This document shows positions 33,169 to 42,389 of a stretch of 64,000 nt of DNA, piece after piece. Position numbers and translations under genes: made by a program. The first letter of the stretch is position 1, and the number at the start of each line of letters is the position of its first letter. Source of the stretch: DATAEG01 sp963703085 (GTDB lineage Bacteria; Actinomycetota; Actinomycetes; Mycobacteriales; Jatrophihabitantaceae); the NCBI GenBank assembly GCA_963703085.1, contig OY969789.1:3286001-3350000 (forward strand), given 5' to 3'. The notes beneath the pieces are model-generated. The model was not told the origin of the DNA. It did no database searches and saw only the letters and a list, made by a program, of their open reading frames with translations.

Positions 33169-34770
33169 GTGCTCACCGAACTCGACGCGTCCGCGGTCCG
33201 GCGCTGGTGCTCCACCCTTGCCGAGGCGCTGCAGACGCATCGAGCCGAGATCGACGAACTGAACGTCTTCCCGGTCCCGGACGGCGACACCGGTACGAAC
33301 ATGGCGCTGAGCGCGCAGGCCGGGCTCGAGGCGCTGGCGGAGAACCAGTCCACCGGTGCCGGCGAGGTGTTGCAGGCGATGGCCCGCGGCGCGGTGATGG
33401 GTGCGCGCGGCAACTCCGGGGTGATCCTTTCCCAACTGCTGCGCGGCATGGCCGAGTCGGCCGAAGGCTGCGATTCGATCGACGCCGAGGCGCTGCGGAC
33501 AGCACTGCGCACGGCGTCGCGCCGGGCCTATGAATCGGTGTCCGAGCCGGTCGAGGGGACGATCTTGTCGGTGGCTGCCGCGGTTGCCGAAGCGTCGGTG
33601 GCCGGCGACGGCGACCTCGCCGCGGTGAGCCGGGCCGCGCTGGATGCGGCGCGTGCGGCGCTGCAGCGCACCCCGCAGCAGTTGGATGTGCTGGCCCGCG
33701 CCGGCGTGGTCGACGCCGGCGGGCGCGGGCTCGTCGTCGTCCTTGAGGCACTCACCGGCGTCGTCACCGGTGACGAACCGGAGCCGAGCCCGGCGCCGTC
33801 GGCCCGATCAGGCCCCACGACGCAACCCGCCAGTGAGACCGGCAGCGGCGCGTTCGGCTACGAGGTGCAGTACCTGCTGGACGCCTCAACCGAAGCGGTG
33901 ACTGAATTGCGGGCCGCGCTGGGCCCGCTGGGTGACTCTCTCGCCGTGGTGGGCACCGGTGATGGCGTGTGGAACGTGCACGTGCACGTGCCCGGCGCCG
34001 GTGTGGGCGCCGCCATCGAGGCGGGCATCGAGGCCGGCCGCCCCCGCCAGATCTCGGTGGTGCGTTTCGCTGATCAGGTCGGCGCGGACGCGCCGCCCAC
34101 CAGCCGCAGCGGTATCGCGGTGGTCGCCGTCGCGCCGGGCGAGGGACTGGCTCACCTCTTCGCCGGTGAGGGCGTCCGGGTGGTGGAGGGCGGAGCGGGC
34201 AACAACCCGTCGACGGCGGAGGTGCTGCGCGTCGTGCGCGAGTCGGGCGCGGCGAGCATCGTCCTGCTGCCGAATGCCTCGCAGGTAGCCGGCGTGGCGG
34301 ACGTGGTCGCCGAGGAGGCACGAGCCGAAGGCATCGAGGTAGCAGTGGTGCCGACGAAGTCTCCGGTGCAGGGCCTCGCCGCGGTTGCGGTGTACGACCC
34401 GAACCGCCGCTTCGGCGACCTCGTCGTGGCGATGGCCGAGACCGCCGCGGCGACGCAATGGGGCGAAGTGACCGTCGCGGTACGCGAAGCGCTGACGATG
34501 GCCGGGCGGTGCCAGCCCGGTGACGTGCTCGGGCTGGTGAACGGCGAGGTCGTCGAGATCGGCAGCGACGTGGCCGACGTGAGCGAACGCCTGCTGTCCC
34601 GGCTGTTGGGCGTGGGCGGCGAGTTGGTCACCCTGCTGCTCGGCGCGGATGCCGACGATGCGCTCGGTCCCCGGCTGACCGCCCGCCTCGCCGAGATTGC
34701 GCCGCTCGCCGAGGTCGCGGTCTTCTCCGGAGGCCAGCCGTCCTACCCGCTGCTGATCGGGGTGGAGTAG
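33169..34770 (+). CDS. DAK2 domain protein (fatty-acid-kinase-A-like)
   Basis: 533 aa from a GTG. The N-terminal DhaL-like nucleotide domain has LNVFPVPDGDTGTNMALS (about residues 29-46) and GARGNSGVILSQLLRG (about 79-94). A middle domain (from about 220) and a C-terminal DegV/EDD-like part (ILLPNASQ, PTKSPVQGLAA) complete the FakA/YloV layout. In Gram-positives FakA phosphorylates fatty acids held by FakB. A conserved partner position before recG is well known. recG starts 3 nt after its stop. Confidence 0.9.
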   Translation: MLTELDASAVRRWCSTLAEALQTHRAEIDELNVFPVPDGDTGTNMALSAQAGLEALAENQSTGAGEVLQAMARGAVMGARGNSGVILSQLLRGMAESAEGCDSIDAEALRTALRTASRRAYESVSEPVEGTILSVAAAVAEASVAGDGDLAAVSRAALDAARAALQRTPQQLDVLARAGVVDAGGRGLVVVLEALTGVVTGDEPEPSPAPSARSGPTTQPASETGSGAFGYEVQYLLDASTEAVTELRAALGPLGDSLAVVGTGDGVWNVHVHVPGAGVGAAIEAGIEAGRPRQISVVRFADQVGADAPPTSRSGIAVVAVAPGEGLAHLFAGEGVRVVEGGAGNNPSTAEVLRVVRESGAASIVLLPNASQVAGVADVVAEEARAEGIEVAVVPTKSPVQGLAAVAVYDPNRRFGDLVVAMAETAAATQWGEVTVAVREALTMAGRCQPGDVLGLVNGEVVEIGSDVADVSERLLSRLLGVGGELVTLLLGADADDALGPRLTARLAEIAPLAEVAVFSGGQPSYPLLIGVE

Positions 34771-34773
34771 GTC

Positions 34774-36975
34774 GTGGCGACTCTCGACTCGCTGCTGCGC
34801 GACGTACTGGGTGGGCGGTCCGCGACGACGCTGGCCAAGCACCTCGACGTGATCACGGTCGGCGAGCTGTTGCGCCGGTACCCGCGCCGCTACGCCGAGC
34901 GCGGGCAGCTCACCGATCTCACCAAGCTGCGAGCCGGTGACGAGGTCACTGTGATGGCCAGGGTCCAATCGTTCCGGTCGCGGCAGATGCGACAGCGCCG
35001 CGGCAGCATCCAGGAGGTCGTCGTCACCGACGGCACGTCCCGACTGGCGCTGGTCTTCTTCAACCAGCCGTATCGGGAGCGTCAACTGCTGCCGCGAACG
35101 CCTGGGCTGTTCGCCGGCAAGGTCGTCGACAAGGGTGGCGTGCGGAGCCTGCAGAACCCGGAATGCCTGCTGCTGGACGGTGCCGGTGACGATGTCGAGC
35201 AGGCCGAGGAATTCGCCGGCTCGCTGATCCCGATCTACCCGGCCACCTCCCGGGTGACGTCCTGGACGATCAGCCGGTGCGTCAAGATGGCGCTGGATTC
35301 ACTCGACCCGGTGCCGGAGAGCCTGCCCGTCGAGATGCTGGCCCGGCACGGTCTGATGAGTATCGACGCCGCGCTGCGGGCCGTGCACCGTCCGGAGGAT
35401 CGCCAGCAACTCGGCGCCGCGGTACGGCGTCTGAAATGGGACGAAGCCCTTGCCGTGCAGCTGACGCTGGCGCAGCGGCGCCACTCCGCAGCGGTCAACC
35501 CGGCGCTGCCCAGGCCGGCCAAGCCGGACGGCATCGCCGCGGCATTCGACGCGCGGTTGCCGTTCTCGCTCACCGACGGGCAACGCGAGGTCGGCGCCAC
35601 GCTGGCCACCGAACTGGCCAGCCCGCATCCGATGGGCCGGTTGCTGCAGGGTGAGGTCGGCTCGGGCAAGACCGTCGTGGCACTGCGCGCGATGTTGCAG
35701 GTGGTGGATGCCGGCGGCCAGGCCGCGCTGCTGGCGCCGACCGAAGTTCTCGCCGGTCAGCATGCCCGCACCATCGAGGAGATGCTCGGCGACCTCGGTC
35801 GGGCTGGTCAGATCGGAGCGGCCGAGCAGGCCACCCGGATAACGCTGCTCACCGGTTCGCTGGGCGCCGCGGCCCGGCGCCGGGCGTTGCTGGACGTCGC
35901 CAGCGGTGAAGCCGGCATCGTCATCGGCACCCATGCATTGATCCAGGAGCACGTGCAGTTCGCCGACCTGGGTCTCGTCGTCGTCGACGAGCAGCACCGC
36001 TTCGGGGTCGAGCAACGTGACGCGCTGCGGTACAAGAACGCCGCGCCACCGCATGTGCTGGTCATGACCGCGACGCCGATCCCGCGCACCGTGGCGATGA
36101 CGGTGTTCGGCGATCTGGAGATCTCGACCCTGCGCGAGTTGCCCGCCGGTCGCGCGCCGATCACCACGAGCGTGGTGCCGGCCGACAAGCCGAGCTGGAT
36201 CGAGCGGATGTGGCAGCGCATCACCGAAGAGGTCGCCGCCGGACGGCAGGCGTACGTGGTGTGCCCGCGGATCGGCGACGAGTCCGACGTCAGCACGCTG
36301 GCCGACTCCGACCAGGTCGACTACGCGGATGTGGACGGCACCGGCGGCGACGGGCCACCGCGTGAGATGAGGGGCGTGCTGGAGACCGCAGCGTTGCTCG
36401 CCGAGGGGCCGCTCAAGGGCCTGCGCCAGGCGATCCTGCACGGCCGGCTGCCCGGTGACGAGAAGGACGGCGTGATGCGTGCCTTCGCGGCCGGCGACAT
36501 CGACGTGTTGATCGCCACCACCGTCATCGAGGTGGGGGTGGACGTGCCGAACGCCACTGTCATGGTCGTGCTCGACGCCGACCGGTTCGGCGTCTCCCAA
36601 CTGCATCAGCTGCGCGGCCGGATCGGTCGCGGCGGGCACCCCGGTCTGTGCCTGCTGGCCACCCAGTTTCCCGAGGGCTCACCTGGCCGGGCCCGCGTGG
36701 AGGCCGTCGCGGCGACCGTGGACGGCTTCGAGCTGGCCAGGGTCGATCTTGAGCAGCGCCGCGAGGGCGACGTCCTCGGAGCAGATCAGTCCGGCCGGCA
36801 CACCCACCTGAAGCTGCTGTCCCTGCTGCGCGACGAGCAGCTCATCGCCGACGCCCGGGTGGACGCGTCGGCGCTGGTGGCCGGCGATCCGCAGCTGGCC
36901 GGCTACCCCCGGCTGGCCGCACAGGTTGCCGAACTGCTCGACGTGGAGCGCGCCGAGTACCTGCAGAAGGCCTGA
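34774..36975 (+). CDS. recG: ATP-dependent DNA helicase RecG
   Basis: 733 aa from a GTG. The N-terminal wedge/OB domain precedes helicase motifs: GEVGSGKTVVALRA (Walker A, about residue 293), APTEVLAGQH, VVVDEQHRFGVEQ (motif II, about 403), MTATPIPRT, VIEVGVDVPNA and QLRGRIGRGG. It remodels stalled replication forks and Holliday junctions. Between helicase motifs III and IV there is an insertion-like acidic stretch (VDYADVDGTGGDGPPREM). Confidence 0.96.
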   Translation: MATLDSLLRDVLGGRSATTLAKHLDVITVGELLRRYPRRYAERGQLTDLTKLRAGDEVTVMARVQSFRSRQMRQRRGSIQEVVVTDGTSRLALVFFNQPYRERQLLPRTPGLFAGKVVDKGGVRSLQNPECLLLDGAGDDVEQAEEFAGSLIPIYPATSRVTSWTISRCVKMALDSLDPVPESLPVEMLARHGLMSIDAALRAVHRPEDRQQLGAAVRRLKWDEALAVQLTLAQRRHSAAVNPALPRPAKPDGIAAAFDARLPFSLTDGQREVGATLATELASPHPMGRLLQGEVGSGKTVVALRAMLQVVDAGGQAALLAPTEVLAGQHARTIEEMLGDLGRAGQIGAAEQATRITLLTGSLGAAARRRALLDVASGEAGIVIGTHALIQEHVQFADLGLVVVDEQHRFGVEQRDALRYKNAAPPHVLVMTATPIPRTVAMTVFGDLEISTLRELPAGRAPITTSVVPADKPSWIERMWQRITEEVAAGRQAYVVCPRIGDESDVSTLADSDQVDYADVDGTGGDGPPREMRGVLETAALLAEGPLKGLRQAILHGRLPGDEKDGVMRAFAAGDIDVLIATTVIEVGVDVPNATVMVVLDADRFGVSQLHQLRGRIGRGGHPGLCLLATQFPEGSPGRARVEAVAATVDGFELARVDLEQRREGDVLGADQSGRHTHLKLLSLLRDEQLIADARVDASALVAGDPQLAGYPRLAAQVAELLDVERAEYLQKA

Positions 36976-36980
36976 GCCCC

Positions 36981-37535
36981 GTGACTCGCATTGTCGCCGG
37001 CGAGGCACGGGGCCGCCGGTTGCAGGTGCCACCGGCGGGTACCCGGCCCACGTCCGATCGGGCGCGTGAGGCGCTGTTCAACACGCTGGGCGGCCTCGTT
37101 GATTTCGCCGGCGCTCGAGTCCTCGATCTGTATGCCGGTTCCGGCGCGGTCGGCCTGGAGGCCGTCTCCCGCGGGGCGGCGGAGGCGGTGCTGGTGGAGT
37201 CGGACCCGGCCGCAGCGAAGGTGGTGAGCGCGAACATCGCAGCGCTGCGGCTCCCGGGCGCGCGGCTGGTTCGCAGTCCGGTCGAGCAGTACCTGCGCCG
37301 GCCTACCGGGTCGCCGTTCGACGTCGTCTTCGCTGATCCGCCGTACGCGCTGGAAGAATCAGCGCTGGGCGAGGTCCTGGCAGCGCTCGTCCGGCCGGGA
37401 TGGCTTGCCGCCGCGGCGGTCGTCGTCGTGGAACGCTCGGCCAGATCGCCGGAGCCGCAGTGGCCCACGGCACTGGACCAGGTCAAGCAGAAACGCTACG
37501 GCGAGGCATTGCTTTGGTACCGTCGGGCGCCGTGA
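36981..37535 (+). CDS. rsmD: 16S rRNA (guanine(966)-N2)-methyltransferase
   Basis: 184 aa from a GTG, 5 nt after recG. MTRIVAGEARGRRLQVPP opens the family. LDLYAGSGAVGLEAVSRG (about residues 46-63) binds S-adenosylmethionine, and FADPPYAL (about 115) is the D-P-P-Y catalytic motif. It methylates G966 of 16S rRNA in the assembled small subunit. Confidence 0.95.
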   Translation: MTRIVAGEARGRRLQVPPAGTRPTSDRAREALFNTLGGLVDFAGARVLDLYAGSGAVGLEAVSRGAAEAVLVESDPAAAKVVSANIAALRLPGARLVRSPVEQYLRRPTGSPFDVVFADPPYALEESALGEVLAALVRPGWLAAAAVVVVERSARSPEPQWPTALDQVKQKRYGEALLWYRRAP

Positions 37536-37571
37536 GCTCCGTGCCGTGTGCCCGCCAGGAGAAGAGTCGCC

Positions 37572-38090
37572 GTGGATGATCCGGGTGCGCCGAGCCGCTC
37601 GAACCAGCCGCGTCGGGCCGTCTGCCCGGGCTCGTTCGACCCGGTGACCAATGGCCACCTGGACATCATCGGCCGCAGTGCCAACCTGTACGACGAGGTT
37701 GTCGTAGCAGTGTTCGTGAACCGCACCAAGTCGGGTCTGTTCAGCGTCGAGGATCGCATCGAGATGCTGCGCGAGGTCACCGCGCCGTATCCGAACGTCA
37801 CCGTCGATTCGTTCCAAGGCCTGACCGTGGATTACTGCAAGCAGCACGGCATCCCGGTCATCGTGAAGGGCCTGCGCGCGGTCAGCGACTTCGACTACGA
37901 ACTGCAGATGGCTCAGATGAACCGCGGCTTGGCCGGGGTCGACACCCTCTTCATGCCGACCAATCCCGAGTACAGCTTCCTGGCCTCCAGCCTGGTGAAG
38001 GACATCGCCGGATGGGGCGGGGACGTCAGCGCGCTGGTGCCCAAGGCCGTGCTGGCACGGCTCGACGCGCTGCGTGCAGGGCCGCAATGA
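37572..38090 (+). CDS. coaD: Phosphopantetheine adenylyltransferase
   Basis: 172 aa from the GTG at 37572 with AGGAGA upstream; the frame is open from 37548. CPGSFDPVTNGHLDII holds the T/N-x-G-H nucleotidyltransferase motif. VIVKGLRAVSDFDYE and FLASSLVKDIAGWGGDV complete the active site. It makes dephospho-CoA from ATP and phosphopantetheine. Its stop overlaps the first ATG of the 30-bp repeat mini-ORF at 38087. Confidence 0.95.
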   Translation: MDDPGAPSRSNQPRRAVCPGSFDPVTNGHLDIIGRSANLYDEVVVAVFVNRTKSGLFSVEDRIEMLREVTAPYPNVTVDSFQGLTVDYCKQHGIPVIVKGLRAVSDFDYELQMAQMNRGLAGVDTLFMPTNPEYSFLASSLVKDIAGWGGDVSALVPKAVLARLDALRAGPQ

Positions 38091-38182
38091 GCGCAGCTTG
38101 CCAGCGAATGGGGATTATGAGCGCAGCTTGCCAGCGAATGGGGATTATGAGCGCAGCTTGCCGGCGAATGGACGAACAATGA
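38087..38182 (+). repeat. Three tandem 30-bp units forming a 31-codon mini-ORF
   Basis: A 30-bp unit beginning ATGAGCGCAGCTTGC and ending GGGGATT occurs at 38087-38116 and 38117-38146 exactly, then from 38147 with one change before it diverges. Read from the first ATG it encodes three repeats of MSAACQRMGI (the last MSAACRRMDEQ) and stops at 38182. The first ATG overlaps the coaD stop, and the mini-ORF stop overlaps the ATG of the next gene. A second frame is also open through the repeat (ERSLPANGDY units) and joins the next gene in frame. Confidence 0.85.
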
Positions 38183-38880
38183 CCGATCCGACCATGCGCC
38201 GCGCCGACGAGCTGCTCACCGAGCTGGTCGAGCTCGTCGAAACGGCACGCGCGGTACCGATGTCCAGCTCGTGCGTGGTGCCGCGCGAACACACCCTCGA
38301 CCTGCTCGACGACCTGCGCGAGGTGCTGCCGCAGCAGCTGGAAGATGCGCGGCGCATCGTCCAGGAGCGCGACGCCGTGCTGGCCGAGGCGCGCTCGGCC
38401 GCCGAGGAGCAGCGCACCCGCGCCGCCGAGGAAGCCGAGGCCACCCGGGTCGCCGCGAGCGAGCACGCCGACGGACTCGTTGCCCGGGCCCAGGCGGAGG
38501 CTGCGCGGCTGGTCGATGAGGGCAAGGCCGAGAACGCCCGGCTCATCTCGTCCGCCGGCGTCCACCAATCTGCTGCTGACGCCGCTGCGGCGCTGCGGCT
38601 GGAGGCCGACGACTACGCGGCCGCCACTCGAGCGAGCGCGCAGGCCGAGGCAGCGAGGGCTGTCGAGGAGGCAACGGCTTACGCCGCGAAGCTGCGTGCC
38701 GACGGCGACCAGTGGGCGCACCAAACGCTGTCCGACATCGTCGACACGTTGCACCACGCGGCCGCGGTGGCCGAGCGCGGCCGGGCGCAGATCGCGTCGC
38801 GGCAGGACGCCGAACAACCGCCCGCCGACGGACCGGGCGAGCTGTTCGACGGCCAGTCCGGCGGCCAGTCACGCGGCTGA
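38179..38880 (+). CDS. sepIVA: DivIVA-like coiled-coil septation protein (SepIVA homologue)
   Basis: 233 aa. After a short lead (RRADELLTELVELVETA) and a Cys-containing loop, most of the protein (about residues 45-215) is one long Ala/Glu/Arg-rich coiled coil, as in DivIVA/Wag31-type proteins. Its place between coaD and the DUF177 gene is that of mycobacterial SepIVA (Rv2927c), which is needed for septation and polar growth. The ATG overlaps the stop of the 30-bp repeat mini-ORF. Confidence 0.8.
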   Translation: MTDPTMRRADELLTELVELVETARAVPMSSSCVVPREHTLDLLDDLREVLPQQLEDARRIVQERDAVLAEARSAAEEQRTRAAEEAEATRVAASEHADGLVARAQAEAARLVDEGKAENARLISSAGVHQSAADAAAALRLEADDYAAATRASAQAEAARAVEEATAYAAKLRADGDQWAHQTLSDIVDTLHHAAAVAERGRAQIASRQDAEQPPADGPGELFDGQSGGQSRG

Positions 38881-38959
38881 GGCACGTCTGCCGCGACGCG
38901 GCTGGCACGCCCTCAGCGTCCGGTTCGCCCCGTGAGCCGTCCTTCGGTTATTCTTCTTC

Positions 38960-39577
38960 GTGCCTCAACCTCAGCCAAGGCCACCTCATCGGTTGCGCGA
39001 GCGCAGCCCGGCGTCGGCCTCGCTGGATCCCAAGGCGCCGTTCGTCCTGGACACCCGGACGTTGGGTGGCCGGACCGGATCCAGCAAGGACCTCCGCTGG
39101 ACCGTTCCCGCGCCAACCGGTCTGGACCTGGACGTCGTCGGCGTACCTGCCGGTACCCCGATCGAGCTCGACCTGCGGCTGGAGTCGGTGACAGAGGGTG
39201 TGCTGGTAACGGGCACCGTCACCGCCCCGACCGAAGGTGAGTGCTCACGCTGTCTGGATCCGGTACAGGCGACCTGCGTTGTCGACATCATGGAGCTGTA
39301 CGCCTACCCGGACAGCACCACCGACGAGACCACGGACGAGGACGAGGTGCCGCGACTCGTCGATGATCTCATCGACCTGGAACCGGCTGTGCGAGACGCA
39401 GTGGTGTTGGGACTTCCGCTCACGCCGCTGTGCCGACCGGACTGTCCCGGGTTGTGTCCGCAGTGCGGACAACGCCTGGCCGACGTGCCGGCGGATCACT
39501 CGCACGAGCAGATCGATCCACGCTGGGCTGCATTGACCGATGTGTCAGAGCAGCTCCGCACCGAACAGTCCGAGTAA
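38960..39577 (+). CDS. yceD: YceD/DUF177 family protein
   Basis: 205 aa from a GTG. The DUF177 core has PFVLDTRTLGG, ECSRCLDPVQATCVVDIMEL (first Cys pair) and PLCRPDCPGLCPQCGQRLAD (four-Cys zinc-like cluster near residue 155). The family is linked to 23S rRNA maturation or ribosome assembly and is nearly always followed by rpmF, as here (33 bp). Confidence 0.92.
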   Translation: MPQPQPRPPHRLRERSPASASLDPKAPFVLDTRTLGGRTGSSKDLRWTVPAPTGLDLDVVGVPAGTPIELDLRLESVTEGVLVTGTVTAPTEGECSRCLDPVQATCVVDIMELYAYPDSTTDETTDEDEVPRLVDDLIDLEPAVRDAVVLGLPLTPLCRPDCPGLCPQCGQRLADVPADHSHEQIDPRWAALTDVSEQLRTEQSE

Positions 39578-39609
39578 GCCTTCGGGCTGAGGATTAAGGA
39601 GTCACCACA

Positions 39610-39789
39610 GTGGCCGTCCCGAAACGCCGGATGTCGCGCAGCAATACCCGCTCGCGGCGTTCGCAGTGGAAGGCAAGCGCGCCGACGCTCGTGCTGTGCC
39701 CGAACCGGGCATGTGGCGAGATGAAGGTGCCGCACCAGGCGTGCAGCAACTGCGGGCAGTACGACGGCAAGCAGGTCCTGGCGGTCTGA
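39610..39789 (+). CDS. rpmF: 50S ribosomal protein L32
   Basis: 59 aa from a GTG: MAVPKRRMSRSNTRSRRSQW, then CPNRACGEMKVPHQACSNCG with four cysteines of the zinc-binding (C+) form, ending DGKQVLAV. AAGGAG lies upstream. It lies between yceD and rnc, the conserved place. Confidence 0.96.
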   Translation: MAVPKRRMSRSNTRSRRSQWKASAPTLVLCPNRACGEMKVPHQACSNCGQYDGKQVLAV

Positions 39790-39832
39790 CCGCGGCGAGG
39801 ACACCGATCAGGACATCGATCGCGACATCGAC

Positions 39833-40597
39833 GTGGTATCCCGTGCAGCCCGCCCCAGGCCGTCAGATTTCGACGGGCCGGAGAGCCCGTCAGGCCTGCA
39901 ATCCCACCTGGGCGTCACTATCGATGCCCAGGTTCTGCTGCGCGCGCTGACGCATCGTTCGTATTCCTACGAGAACGGCGGCGTCCCGCACAACGAGCGG
40001 TTGGAGTTCCTCGGCGACGCCGTGCTTGGCGTCGTGATCACCGATCGGCTGTATCGCACCCACCCGGATCTGCCCGAGGGCAAGCTGGCTCGGTTGCGGT
40101 CGTCGGTGGTGAACATGCACGCGCTGGCCGAGGTGGCCCGCGGCATCGGCCCGAACGGTCTCGGTGCCTTCGTGCGGCTGGGCCGCGGGGAGGTGGTCAC
40201 CGGTGGTCGCGACAAGCACAGCATCCTCGCCGACACGCTGGAAGCAGTGATCGGCGCCGTCTACGTCGACAGCGGCCTGCCGGTCGCCCGAGCGATGATC
40301 CACCGGTTGTTCGATCCGGTGCTGGAGCGCGCGGCGAACCAGGGTGCGGCGCTGGACTGGAAGACCAGCCTGCAGGAACTCACCGCGTTGATGGGCTTGG
40401 GCGTCCCGCAGTACGTCGTCGAGTCCGAAGGACCCGATCACGAGCGGACGTTCACCGCACGCGTGGACGTCGCGGGCGAGCCTTTCCCGGACCGCCATGG
40501 CAAGAGCAAGAAGGAAGCCGAACAGGCGGCCGCCGCGGCGGCGTGGCAGTTGCTCCGGGAACGCAGCCGCGACCTGCCGCTGGAAGATCTCGACTGA
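39833..40597 (+). CDS. rnc: Ribonuclease III
   Basis: 254 aa from a GTG. The catalytic domain signature is HNERLEFLGDAVLGVV (about residues 55-70), with SILADTLEAVIGAVYVDSG carrying the second acidic pair. A double-stranded-RNA-binding domain follows (about 175-245: KTSLQELTALMG, KSKKEAEQAAAAAAW). It processes rRNA precursors and other duplex RNA. Confidence 0.96.
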   Translation: MVSRAARPRPSDFDGPESPSGLQSHLGVTIDAQVLLRALTHRSYSYENGGVPHNERLEFLGDAVLGVVITDRLYRTHPDLPEGKLARLRSSVVNMHALAEVARGIGPNGLGAFVRLGRGEVVTGGRDKHSILADTLEAVIGAVYVDSGLPVARAMIHRLFDPVLERAANQGAALDWKTSLQELTALMGLGVPQYVVESEGPDHERTFTARVDVAGEPFPDRHGKSKKEAEQAAAAAAWQLLRERSRDLPLEDLD

Positions 40598-40651
40598 CGT
40601 CTCCCACACCACACCAACAGCTAGGTCGGCGGTGATCGTTAGGGTCGGCAG

Positions 40652-41536
40652 GTGCCCGAGTTGCCGGAGGTCGAGACGGTGCGCGCCGGCCTGGAGCGCT
40701 GGGTGGTCGGCCGGCGCATCGAGTCGGTCGAGGTACGGCATCCGCGGGCGGTGCGCCGGCACCTGACCGGAGCGTCAGACTTCCAGGGTGCGCTGGCCGG
40801 AGCGACGATGGCTGTTCCCCGGCGGCGCGGTAAGTACCTCTGGCTGCCGCTGAGTTACGGCACAGGGGAGCCGACCGCGTGTCTGCTCGGCCATCTGGGC
40901 ATGAGTGGGCAGCTGCTGGTGCTGCCTGCCGACGCACCGGACGGTCCGCACCTACGGGTCCGAGTCCGCTTCGCCGATGCCGGCCCGGAGCTGCGATTCG
41001 TCGATCAGCGCACGTTCGGCGGCCTGAGCGTCGACGAGCTGGTGCCCACCGTGGACGCTGCGGACACCGTGCCGTCGGTAGTCGCGCACATCGCGCGTGA
41101 CCCGATGGATCCGCTCTTCGACGACACCGCGTTCGTGCGCAGACTGCGCACCCGGAACTCGGCGGTGAAGCGCGCCCTGCTCGACCAGTCGCTCATCTCC
41201 GGCGTCGGCAACATCTATGCCGACGAGGCGCTCTGGCGCACCAAGGTGCACGGCGAGCGCCTGTCCCGGGCGCTGCCGAGGGCCGTGGTCGTTCAGCTGC
41301 TGGCCGACGTGCGGGCAGTCCTGGGCGAGGCGCTGGTCGCCGGCGGCACCTCGTTCGACTCGCTGTACGTGAACGTGAACGGCAGCAGCGGCTACTTCGA
41401 CCGGTCGCTGGCCGCCTACGGGCGGGAGGGGCTGCCCTGCCCGCGCTGTGGCGCACCGATCCGCCGCGAGTCGTTCATGAACCGGTCCAGCTTCAGCTGC
41501 CCGCGCTGCCAGCGCCGCCCCCGCCACCGTCCGTAG
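40652..41536 (+). CDS. mutM: Formamidopyrimidine-DNA glycosylase
   Basis: 294 aa from a GTG. The N-terminus MPELPEVETVRAGLERW holds the catalytic Pro-2 and Glu-3. RRRGKYLWLPL holds the beta-lyase Lys. ISGVGNIYADEALW is the helix-two-turn-helix, and the zinc finger is CPRCGAPIRRES...FSCPRCQ. It removes 8-oxoguanine and cleaves the DNA strand. About 50 bp after rnc. Confidence 0.95.
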   Translation: MPELPEVETVRAGLERWVVGRRIESVEVRHPRAVRRHLTGASDFQGALAGATMAVPRRRGKYLWLPLSYGTGEPTACLLGHLGMSGQLLVLPADAPDGPHLRVRVRFADAGPELRFVDQRTFGGLSVDELVPTVDAADTVPSVVAHIARDPMDPLFDDTAFVRRLRTRNSAVKRALLDQSLISGVGNIYADEALWRTKVHGERLSRALPRAVVVQLLADVRAVLGEALVAGGTSFDSLYVNVNGSSGYFDRSLAAYGREGLPCPRCGAPIRRESFMNRSSFSCPRCQRRPRHRP

Positions 41537-41636
41537 CTCGCGGCGCATGAGTACAGCACCTGCCGGACCGGAGCAGCCACGGCTAGCCTCTGTGGTCGGT
41601 CGGCACGCGGCCGATCGACGGACCCGGAGGTCGGAC

Positions 41637-42389
41637 ATGGCGCAGGTCAGCACGGTGGGCTCAGGACCGCATCACGTCATCTGCCTGCCCGGGTGGTTCG
41701 GCTCGTCGACCGGCTGGGGGCATTGGCCGGAGCTGCTCGACGGTGACGCGTACACCTACGCCTTCACCGATTACCGCGGTTACGGCGCCCGCAAGGCCGA
41801 GACGGGCGACTACACCTTGGACGAGATCGCTGCCGACACGCTCGAGACGGCGGACAGCCTTGGCTGGGAGTCGTTCAGTCTCGTCGGCCATTCGATGGGC
41901 GGCACCGCCATGCAGCGGGTGCTGGTCGCAGCACCGGGTCGTGTCACGAAGATGGTCGGCGTCTCCCCGGTGCCATCGACCGGAGTGCCCTTCGACGACC
42001 AGTCGCATGCGCTCTTCTACGGCGCCCCGGACAGCGCTGACAACCGGCGCGCCATCATCGATCTCACTACCGGTAACCGTCTTTCCCGCCGCTGGCTCGA
42101 CTCGATGGTGCAGCACTCGTTGACCCAGTCCAGCAAGGAATCGTTCGCGAGACATCTGATCGCCTGGGCCGAGACCGACTTCGGTGCCGAGGTCACCGGC
42201 ACCCACATTCCGGTCCTGGTGATCGTGGGCGAGAACGACCCGGCGCTCGGCGCCCCGGTGATGGAACAGACCTACCTGCAGCAGTACCCGAACGCCCGCA
42301 TGGAGATCTTCGGCAACGCCGGGCACTACGCGATGTTCGAGACGCCGGTTGCGCTGGCGACGTCGGTCGAGTCGTTCCTGGGGGAGTGA
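41637..42389 (+). CDS. Alpha/beta-fold hydrolase
   Basis: 250 aa from the ATG at 41637 behind CGGAGG; the open frame begins at 41547. VICLPGWFGSSTGWGHW carries the oxyanion loop, SLVGHSMGGTAMQ the nucleophile Ser, IVGENDPAL the acidic residue and GNAGHYAMFETP the catalytic His. The substrate is unknown. The stop overlaps the start of the P450 gene (GTGA at 42386), so both are translated together and may act on one compound. Confidence 0.85.
   Translation: MAQVSTVGSGPHHVICLPGWFGSSTGWGHWPELLDGDAYTYAFTDYRGYGARKAETGDYTLDEIAADTLETADSLGWESFSLVGHSMGGTAMQRVLVAAPGRVTKMVGVSPVPSTGVPFDDQSHALFYGAPDSADNRRAIIDLTTGNRLSRRWLDSMVQHSLTQSSKESFARHLIAWAETDFGAEVTGTHIPVLVIVGENDPALGAPVMEQTYLQQYPNARMEIFGNAGHYAMFETPVALATSVESFLGE

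Noticed and set aside
38087..38182. 30-bp repeats as a CRISPR array
   Set aside because: Units are directly adjacent without spacers and there are no cas genes.
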